DNA from: Ctena decussata
Taxonomy: Eukaryota > Mollusca > Bivalvia > Lucinida > Lucinidae
Length of the DNA stretch: 64,000 bases
NCBI GenBank assembly: GCA_963989385.1
Contig: OZ022502.1
Coordinates: forward strand, 3,316,501 to 3,380,500
Reading direction: 5' to 3'
The translations under genes were made by a program, and so were the position numbers. Positions 55,311 to 64,000 of this stretch are shown one piece after another. Position 1 is the first letter of the stretch; the number at the start of each line of letters is the position of its first letter. The notes below the pieces were generated by a model. It did not search any database. It was given only the letters and a program-made list of their open reading frames with translations, and had not been told where the DNA came from.

Positions 55311-56700
55311 ATGCCATGTCCTTTCGACAACCAGAGGTTTCAAGAAAATCGTTATAAAAGGGGGTGGGGTAGAATATTTGAGTATAATCGAAAGTACAAT
55401 CGATAGCAGACATATTTAGCTTCACAATAAATGACACTTGCTTTTCTCATGACATCAGAGGTCACGGCGCAGGGGTCATCCTACCAAGAAACATGCGCAC
55501 GGACTTGTTTTTTTTTTTTTTTTTTTTTTCAATTTTGCTACAGATATTTCCCTCTTTTCTTCTCTTTTTCTTTGTCTTCATATTTTCCCTTTTATTGAGC
55601 GTTTATCCCATATATTTGTTTTTGCCCTGCTTGTTTGGTAAGATTAGCAGGGCGGGTACAAAAAGTCAAGGTAAAAGCTGAATTTCAGTAGTGAGTTTTT
55701 CAAGTTGTTTTTTTTTGGCATTTGAAAGCGTCTAGTGTCCTCCCAGTATGCATTCTAGAACATCCAAGGCCATGTTTCTGGCATACACAGAGAAATCAAA
55801 ATTGATAAGATGCCTGCATATATGAGGTTGTGAGGGTCGTTCAAAAAGTCATTGTCAGCAATTACGCATGAATACGCTACGGCCGTCGAAAGGATATGTA
55901 AACGCTCTAAAAATGGTATAAATGGGAGCTTAAACGCCATAAATCACAGTTTCTTGTCACGTTAAGTTGAGATATGAGCAAATCCAGGCTAAAAAGCAAC
56001 TTTTCACTTTCATACCATATTGTTTCGATGACCAGATGTTTCAATAAAATCGTTATAAAAGGGTGTGGGTTAGAATATTTGACCCTAAATTTTTACTTGC
56101 TTACTTGATTATTAAAATCTAAACTACTATTATTGATATCAGACATATTTAGCTTCACAATAAATGACAGTTGTTTTTCTCATGATGTCAGAGGTCACGG
56201 CGCAGGGGTCACCCTACCAAGAAACATGTCCACGGACTTGTGTTTTTTTTTATGTTTTTTTTTTTTCGATTTTGCTACATATCTTTCCCTCTTTTCTTCT
56301 CTTTTTCTTTGTCTTCTTATTTTCCCTTTTATTGCGCATTTATCCCATATATTTGTTTTGGCCCTGCTTGTTTGGTAAGATAAGCAGGGCGGGTACAAAA
56401 AGTCAAGGTAACAGCCGAATTTCAGAAGTGAATTTTTCAAGTTTTTTTTTCCGGCATTTGAAAGCGTCTAATGTCCTCCCAGTATGCATTGTGACCTCCC
56501 AGTATGCATTCTAGAACTGATACTAACAGCGTGCAAGGCCATGTTTCTGGCATATACAGAGAAATCAAAATTGATAAGATGCCTGCATATATGAGGTTGT
56601 GAGGGTCGTTCGAAAAGTCATTGTCAGCAATTATGCATGAATACGCTACAGCTGTCGAAAGGATATACATGTATGGCAAATGTGCCAGACTATGCTCAAA
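55310..56700. repeat. Tandem duplication, period about 733 bp
   Basis: CATATTTAGCTTCACAATAA at 55411 recurs at 56144. The unit includes GAGGTCACGGCGCAGGGGTC, a poly-T, CTTCTCTTTTTCTTTGTCTT, CAGGGCGGGTACAAAAAGTC and GGTTGTGAGGGTCGTTC, all in the same order. Confidence 0.85.
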
Positions 56701-57795
56701 ATAAATTTATAAGTGTTTATGGGCCATAAACCTAAAAACAACACTAAACCAAACATAATATCTGGCCCTAGCTGAAGTATTTGAAACAATTGTCCTCACC
56801 AACACCAAACAGGCGACTATGCCTCGCTGACCGCAAGCGGGCTTGACAATAAAATTAATCCAAGGAAATATCAAACAAGGTCTGAAAATAAATGCTGTCA
56901 TCGGAAACTGGTAAATACGTTTTTATAATAATGTCAGTTACTTTTAACTTTGAGTTGACCCCCAAAAATGTCAGTGCGTGATTGGACTGGAGGGCATCTC
57001 ATACATGTCTGTTACTAAGAATAAAATTGCAACATGGTAATGGTCCTTTAAACAGAATCATTTCATTTTCTGGCACTCATGTAAACATTTACAATATTTT
57101 GTAAACGAAGAAGCCCTACTGCTAAGCTTCTCCAACGGGATTATCTGTATCACAACCTTCAAAACGCTTTTTCAAAATTCTAATGCCGATATGCATTGGT
57201 TTCTAAATTCAATCTTTTGCAACAGGCCCAAAGTCATATTATATTTTAACCTGCCTAAAAAGTCACCCACGGCTCATTATAAAATATTATTATAATATTT
57301 TGACCCCCCCCCACCCCCACCCCACCCACCTGACATTTGAAAGGAGTCACAACTGCAACCCTTTATTAAGTATATTTCTATGGCCAAAATCAGAAAATAT
57401 GTGTATTACAGAACCTGGTAAGTAAATATGCAAAGACATATACCCAATTACTGGGCCACTAGAAAGGGGAATGTATGAGTAAAAGGAGGTGATTGAAACT
57501 TTAGGCCCTTACAGAATGCCCAAAACATCCAGACTGTATACCGAATGGTAAAATAACAAGGGCCATGAATCTGATGAAAAATGAACAATGCATTTATGAA
57601 AATTCAGCCCATTAATATGAATAGTTTTGGAGTTATCCTTTTACCTTTAAGTGAAAGTCTATTATGTATGAAAGGGGAATAACTCTGTCATTTATCAATT
57701 TAGCACATAGTAACAATAATCAGAATGCTCAATTCACCATATACTAATAGCATACCAAATTTCAGCTATCTCGGTCAAACGGTTCAAAAGTTGGA
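56700..57795. other. Non-coding, no recognised feature
   Basis: AT-rich with a C-rich tract at 57304-57330. No exon supported. Confidence 0.35.
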
Positions 57796-57796
57796 A

Positions 57797-58036
57797 CAAG
57801 AGGGCCATGGCATTAATCAGTTCACTGGCTCTGGTGAAGATTTATAAGAGTTTTTGCCATACATGGGAATGGCGGCCACCTTGGTCATGTGACCAAGATC
57901 ATTTGAAGAACTTTCAATCCTTTGACCCATGCAGGCTCCATATGAAATTTGAGTTCAGTCTGCCTAGTGGTTTCAGAGCTGTTTGAAAATGTTTATGGAT
58001 GGATGACACCAATACTGTAAGGCTCAGGTGAGCTAA
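57797..58036 (+). mobile_element. Hairpin-ended element without array, short copy
   Basis: Same 5' end (ACAAGAGGGCCATGGCATTA, TTCACTGGCTCTGGTGAAGA) and 3' end (GGCTCAGGTGAGCTAAAAAT) as 40585-43636 but no 145-base monomers. Confidence 0.7.
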
Positions 58037-58930
58037 AAATGCAAGGGTCGCTTCCCGGAAAAGTACCTGTTCATGTTGAGTTCCTTTGATGGATTTGAAC
58101 TAGACTCAAATAGGCGAACACAGATGATAGAATGGTAGCATCATTATCTCACTGTGGAAAAAATCAATGTTTTCCAAGGATTTTTTGCTGGCATCATTGC
58201 AATGTTAGTTCTGATTCTTGCAGCATAACTTTATTTAGATTTAACCTAGTGACCTAGTTTTTGACCGACATGACCCAGTTTCAAACTTTACCTAGATTTT
58301 ATGGAGATAAACATTCTGACAAAGTTTCATGAAGATCCAAAGTTTTTCTAAGATTTGACCTAGGACCTAGTTTTTTACCCAACATGACCCAGTTTCAAAC
58401 TTGGCCTGGATATTGTGAGGATAAACATTCTGACAAAGTTTCATTTAGATGGATCAAAACTGTGCCCTCTAGAGCGTACACAAGGTCGTTCTTATATTTG
58501 ACCTAGTATTTGACCCGACATGACCTACTTTCAAATTTGGCCTACATATTGTGACGATAAACATTCTGACAAAGTTTCATGAAGATTGGATCAAAACTGT
58601 GCCCTCTAGGGCGTACACAAGGTTTTTCTAAGATTTGACCTAGTGACCTGTCTTTTGACCCGACATGACCCAGTTTCAAACTTGGCCTAGATATTGTGAC
58701 GATAAATATTCTGACATAGTTTCATTAGGTTTGGATCAAAACTGTGACCTCTGGAGCGTACACAAGGTTTTTCTAATATTTGACCTTGTGGCCTTATTTT
58801 TTACCCGACATGACCCAGTTTCAACCTTAATCTAGATTTCATAAAGATAAACATTCTTACAGAGTTTTATAAAGATTGGATCAAAACTGTGCCCTCTAGG
58901 GTGTACACAAAGTTTTTCTAAGATTTGACC

Positions 58931-59709
58931 TACGGTAAATTCTCTATTAGTTCGAACACCCTAGCATTTCAAACACCGAAATTCATCTTCAAACGGCAGC
59001 TCAAAATTTTCTCATTTAGTTCGAACAGTGGATTTTTTTAGTTTTTGACCCGACATGACCCATGTTCAAACTTGGCCTAGATATTGTGAGAATAAACATT
59101 CTGACAAAGTTTCATTTAGATGGATCAAAATTGTGCCCTCTAGAGCGTACACAAGGTCGTTCTTATATTTGACCTAGTGACCTAGTTTTTGACCGGACAT
59201 GACCTTCTTTCAAATTTGGCCTACACATTGCGACGATAAACATTCTGACAAAGTTTCATGAAGATTGGATCAAAACTGTGCCCTCTACAGCGTACACAAG
59301 GTTTTTCTAAGATCTGACCTAGTGACCTGTCTTTTGACCCGACATGACCCAGTTTCAAACTTGGTCTAGATATTGTGACGATAAATATTCTGACAAAGTT
59401 TCATTAGTTTTTGATCAAAACTGTGCCCTCTAGAGCGTACACAAGGACGTTCTTATATTTGACCTTGTGGCCTTATTTTTGACCCGACATGACCCAGTTT
59501 CAACCTTAATCTAGATTTCATAAAGATAAACGTTCTGACAGTTTTATGAAGATTGGATCAAAACTGTGCCCTCTAGGGTGTACACAAAGTTTTTCTAAGA
59601 TTTGACCTACGGTAAATTCTCTATTAGTTCGAACACCCTAGCATTTCGAACACCGAAATTCATCTTCAAACGGCAGCTCAAAATTTTCTCATTTAGTTCG
59701 AACAGTGGA
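58931..59709. repeat. 677-bp higher-order duplication carrying a TTAGTTCGAACACC insert
   Basis: CTACGGTAAATTCTCTATTA / GTTCGAACACC at 58931 recurs at 59608, and the satellite monomers between are likewise repeated, so insert and satellite were duplicated together. The second insert continues with CTTCGAACACC and related sequence, like the end of a pogo/Tigger-type element. Confidence 0.6.
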
Positions 59710-59904
59710 TGTTTCTATGCATTTGAATTTTTAATACTTCGAACACCAAAACAATATCTTGAATCTCACAAAATACACGCCAAACTTTTCAGGTGTTTTC
59801 AGTTTTGTTTTCCCGATGCAATGTGCGAAGAGAGCAACTCTATCGGTCTATATGTCAATCGGGCATCCTTGCCGATATTCACGGAGTTGGCTGAAGCGTT
59901 ATGA

Positions 59905-59965
59905 TGTGTATGATGGCCAACAGCGAAGACTCGGATCAGCCTAAACATCTGCGCAGTCTGATTTT
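59905..59965. mobile_element. Family A fragment
   Basis: Short stretch AACAGCGAAGACTCGGATCAG then GCGCAGTCTGATTTTGC; only inner-arm sequence survives. Confidence 0.35.
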
Positions 59966-60719
59966 GCATCAACAATGGGAATGTAAATGTTGACCCAAGA
60001 AGGATCGAGCTTAGGAAGTTATGAGGTTGTGGGGGTGCACAGGCTGAACTGAGTCTTTGTTTTTCGTACATGCGAAAAGGCACCATTTTGTCATATACAG
60101 CGATAATGTGCACATGCGCTAAAGTGCATTTGGGAAAGATACATGAACGACAGGGAAACCCGGGTTGCAAAAGAAATAAATTGTCATAACAACAAACTCT
60201 TCTTTCCTGACAAAATCAGTCTGAATACATGCCCAAACTGAAAGCAGTGACAAGCCTGCGGATATGCATGGTCTGTGCATTTAAACAAAGTTCGCAGTAG
60301 CCGTAAGATAGGTTTGTCACTGGCATAGCTGGCCCGTGGGTCTCTAAAGGGCCTCAGGACACATCCATTCAGCAAACACCCGCATCAGTACCATGCATTT
60401 GCGAATATTGACTAATCTTACAAATCTCCAGGAATCACAGATAGTTTGCCTGGTTTTTGACCCGTACACAAGGTTTTTCTAATATTTGACCTAGTGACCT
60501 AGTTTTAGACCCGACATGACCCAGTTTCGCACTTGGCCTAGATTTTATAAAGATTAACATTCTGACAAACTTTCATAAAGATTGGATCAAAACTGTGCCC
60601 GCTAGAGTGTACACAAGCAAAATTTGACGGACAGACGGACTGACGGATGGACGACGGACATCAGGGTATCCCAAAAGCTCACCCTGAGCACGAACAGGTG
60701 AGCTAAAAAAAGGCCAAAA

Positions 60720-61275
60720 AAATGACAACGGGCCATAACTTTGTAAAAAGTAGGACAACTGAAATTCCAAAATCACAAGCACATCTTCGGGTCATGATGA
60801 AACATACTGCACGATTTCAAGTCAATTTGATACCAAGATGTGATAGGAGTTGCAGGGACAAGGTCAATCCGATGCAAGACGTAAGAGGAGTTGCGGGGAC
60901 AAGATTTCGGATGGACGGCAGGACTAGACAATCACTAAAGGTATTGAATGCCCCTACCACATGCCTCACTAGATGAGTAACGTGTTAAAGACATATTTGT
61001 GTGAAGTTATATCAAAATCTGTCAATAAGTAAAGGTGGTAAAAGGCTGACAAAGTTTTCTAAAAATAGCAACTGTGACATTGACCATGGATCTACAACCC
61101 TGAAAGGTGAACTTGTCCAAGATATTGTCATACTTAATATTTGTGTGAAGTTATATCGAACAAGGCGCTAGAACCATGCAAAAGTTTTACATGTATCTAT
61201 AATAGCATCTGTGACCTTGACCTTGGACCTACAATGCTGAAACATGAATTTGTCCCAGATACTGTCATGCTAAAT
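60720..61275. other. Non-coding; short direct repeats
   Basis: ATATTTGTGTGAAGTTATATC occurs twice (60993 and 61136) with CTGTGAC.TTGACC.TGGA phrases, indicating a tandem array of roughly 140 bp units, decayed. Confidence 0.45.
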
Positions 61276-61278
61276 ATT

Positions 61279-61450
61279 TGAGCAGCGACACGAGAAAACC
61301 AACAAAGTGGTTGTGCGCCCACTCAGATCAGCCTTGACATCATCCCAGTCTGATCAGACTCTTTGATAAGCACTTAAAGGAAAGCAAAGGACCAAAGCTA
61401 CCTCCAGGCAGACAGTGAAGAGTCTGATTAGACTGGGCAGATGCCTGACA
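61279..61450. mobile_element. Family A element, right end lost
   Basis: Left end TGAGCAGCGACACGAG, core and second inner arm present to GGGCAGATGCCTGAC; the last 70 or so bases are missing. Confidence 0.75.
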
Positions 61451-61744
61451 TTTCCCTGACCAAATTCCATTTTTCCCTGACCAAAATGTCATTATTTAAC
61501 GGTCACCACCTTCCACTTCAACCCCAAGGTTTGCCAGTGCAGTAATGTTTTGGGACGCAGAAAAATCAGCAAAGCAGCAGATATATTTCAAAGCTTTGAA
61601 AAATACAATACATACTGGATTAAACTACTTGTTCCAGAAAAGCAGTTATGGAAAAGCACAACATAGAACTTTAGTAATCAAAATTTCATATTTTTGTCCA
61701 AAAATTATAAAATTCCCTGACTTTTTAGCATTTTAGGATTTCCC

Positions 61745-61915
61745 CAGGCCTGGATCCAGACCACTTCGTACTGGTGGGGCTCTGTATAATTGGTCCGGTT
61801 GGAAGGTGCCGAGATGTATGTGTCTGGGGGTGCATTTGTGTGTGTGTGGGGGGGACGAGTGGGAGTTGAGCTTGAAAATATATGGCATAATTAGGGATCA
61901 ATTTGATGGAATCAG
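61745..61915. mobile_element. GGATCCAG element, truncated copy
   Basis: CAGGCCTGGATCCAGACCAC through GGAAGGTGCCGAGATGTATG to GATCAATTTGATG; aligns with 22578-22735. Confidence 0.65.
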
Positions 61916-61919
61916 TACA

Positions 61920-63230
61920 CAACTAGAGGTGGCAGTAAGCATGGCTTACTAGATACCCCCCGCATTTAACAGTTAGGCATGCAGCTTTGTCATTTAAGTT
62001 TTACATTTATACAGCCTACATGTTATGACAACTACAAGTGCACACCTATATACCAATATCTGTTCACATATTTAATATCAGTCAAACGGTTTAGGAGACA
62101 TAGCGACAACAAACTCTGTTTTCCAAGACTACAAAGGGGCACAACAAAGCTGGAAAACCCTTTTGAGAAAAACAGAGCAATATGTGCCAACTCTTTCTTC
62201 TACTGTATCTGTGCACCAAATCTGAATAAAATGGAAGTGAAAATGGCATAAAAAAACTTCAAACAAGGGCAAAACATATAAAATAGGGGCATAACTCATG
62301 CAAAAAGTGTTAATGTACATCTTCATACCAATATGTGTTAGCATACATAATTTCAAGACAATCCGTCAAATGGTCTTGCAGTAGTAGCGATAACAAACTT
62401 TTCTTACAAAAACTACGAAGGGACATAACTCAGCAGGAAAACCTTTCCGGAAAAAATGAACAATATGTATCAGCTCTTTCCATATGCTGCATCTAGTAAC
62501 CCAATTTAAATAAAAAAGGCAAAAACCCTATAAAATAGGGCAACAAGGGCTTCGCAAGCGGCGCATAATACGCCCGTTTTAATGTCATAAAGGAATTATA
62601 GGATGAACAAGATTGTTTACAAAAGGACAAACAGGGGAAACCACATTTTAATTAATGACAGCAACATTATTTAAATATTTAACACATCAAATATTATTAG
62701 TATACCAAAAATCAGCTTCCAAGGTGAAGTGGCTCCTAAGTTGAGTAATGCCAAAGTCAAACAAGGGAGATAATTCATAAACTAAATATACTAGATATAC
62801 CATTCTTGGTTCTGATACATTCCCTTCACAATATACACATCTCCTTAAAGTGTGTTAAAATATTCTAAACGGTTAAGGAGTTATAGAGTAAACAGGAAAT
62901 TTATGCATGGGCAGATAATCCAGTAAGCAAGCCAGAGTCGTGGTTCTTGCTCAGGATACATTGCCCCATTATTACACACATTCCTAAAAAGCTTCATTCT
63001 AATACTTCAAAGGGTTAAAGAGATATGGAGTGAATGGAAATTCCTAAAAATAATGATCAAAGGGAGGTTACTCCAAAAATAAGAAAGGTGGAGCAAACAT
63101 TCTTATATGTGATACATCATCTTGTGATCATGCGCTTTGCTATAAAGTATCATTATGATATTCCAAAACAGTTACCGAGTTAATGTATGCACAACATAAG
63201 TATACACAAAAATAGTCAACAAGAACTAAT
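61920..63230. repeat. Tandem repeat, two units of about 290 bp, plus unique flank
   Basis: GAGACATAGCGACAACAAAC at about 62094 and GTAGTAGCGATAACAAACTT at about 62380 head matching units (TACRAAGGG.CATAACTCA-like, AGCTCTTTC..TATGCTG, AAAATAGGG). 62570-63230 is AT-rich without a recognised feature. Confidence 0.5.
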
Positions 63231-63231
63231 A

Positions 63232-64000
63232 AACAAGAGGGCCATGAGGCCCTGATCCGCTAACCTGAGCAATTGGCAAAGTGGCTTTTTCTTATGTCTG
63301 AAATTGTCAAAATATGAGTCTAGGGTCAAAAGTCAAAGACTGACCATGACCTCTTTTACTCATAAATCTTATTGTGCTAATAGGCATTAAGATAACCATA
63401 TATACCATTTTTAGGCCAAAATCTTCAAAACTTTCCATGAAATCTTATGTTCTAGCATTTTCCCATATTTGACCATGCTGCAAAAAAGGTCAAGGTGAAC
63501 CCAAGGTCATCATTTGAACAGTCTTGGAAGTACTCTAGTACTCCATGCTACTTACCAAGTTTCAAGGCCATAGGCATATTGGTTCTGGAGAAGAAAAATA
63601 TTAAAGGTTTATATCATAAATGGGTATGGCGGCCATGTTGTCATGTGACCTGGACCATTTCAACACATTTTTGTTCCCTCAACCCCTGGAAGCTCTATAT
63701 GAAATGTGACTACAATTGGCCCTTTGGCTTTTGAGATAACTTTTGAAAATGTCAAAATATGAGATCTGGGTCAAAGGTCAAAGAATGACCTTGACCTCTT
63801 GTACTCATAATTCTTCATGACCTCATTAAGATGACTGTATACCTATTTTTAGGCCAAAATCTTCAAAAATTCCCATGAAATCTTATGTAGTAGCATTTTC
63901 CCATATTTGACCTTGCCATAAAATGGTCAAGGTCAAGCAAAGGTCATAATTCGAACAATCATGATAATACTGGAGTACCCAATGCTATATACCAAGTTTC
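63232..64000 (+). mobile_element. Hairpin-ended element, different internal array, cut by the window end
   Basis: 5' end ACAAGAGGGCCATGAGGCCC and a CTAACCTGAGC start. Then two units of about 430 bases (CAAAATATGAG.TCTRGGTCAA, ATTTTTAGGCCAAAATCTTC) recur at about 63311 and 63753. The 3' end lies outside. Confidence 0.65.

Larger units (their letters stand above)
58225..60712 (+). mobile_element. 145-bp satellite element, rearranged copy
   Basis: About ten monomers (GACCTAGTGACC, GACATGACCCAGTTTCAAAC) interrupted by repeated non-satellite inserts at 58931-59032 and 59608-60450, then a last monomer, CGGACGG repeats and the terminal AGCTCACCCTGAGCACG / CAGGTGAGCT at 60678-60705. Confidence 0.75.

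Noticed and set aside
56164..56514. 116-codon frame with a Phe/Leu-rich, membrane-like stretch
   Set aside because: Produced by a poly-T and CT-rich tract that is part of a tandem duplication; the sister copy is frameshifted.

Overview
The window is animal nuclear DNA, most likely from a bivalve mollusc. It is AT-rich and has very low coding density, genes split into short exons with GT-AG introns, tRNA-derived SINEs, mariner and non-LTR retrotransposon relics, and many short palindromic elements. Element types with terminal hairpins and central arrays of about 145-161 bp are familiar from bivalve genomes. There is no operon structure, and almost all short open frames here are chance frames or repeat translations. 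The taxon is inferred from repeat style and protein resemblance, not from a search.

Four pieces of coding sequence can be supported. (1) The 3' end of a plus-strand major-facilitator transporter (exons 809-1018, 1980-2079, 3971-4026; phases join cleanly). (2) A complete four-exon minus-strand gene (20328 down to 12689) encoding a 204-residue secreted, cysteine-rich protein. Its GGQC and GHAAIF motifs, followed by FDQW, match the Cys/His layout of NlpC/P60- or CHAP-type amidases. A TATA box lies just upstream. This is the most interesting item in the window. (3) A terminal exon (50428-49734, minus) of an uncharacterised protein with a VWHGRLDIL motif and a recent 15-residue tandem duplication. 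(4) A duplicated terminal exon of the transporter (36596-36651), stranded without its upstream exons.

Layout: 0-5 kb holds the transporter end and its introns. 5-12 kb holds palindromes, SINE-free repeats and a hairpin/tandem element. 12.7-20.4 kb holds the amidase-like gene, whose introns carry a SINE with intact target-site duplication, a second SINE family and a 21-bp minisatellite. 21-35 kb is a graveyard of LINE, mariner and TIR elements plus an inverted copy of the 9-10 kb element. 34.9-36.7 kb is a segmental duplication of 2.36-4.08 kb, and 44.5-45.5 kb duplicates 6.1-7.6 kb. 40.6-43.6 kb is a 145-bp satellite with an alternating two-monomer (290 bp) higher-order pattern inside an element with terminal hairpins. 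46.2-49.5 kb is a second tandem-array element. 53-64 kb mixes more satellite, local tandem duplications and inverted minisatellites.

The genes show no functional link to each other; the window is best read as two or three host genes embedded in a repeat-rich landscape that has been reshaped by local duplication.
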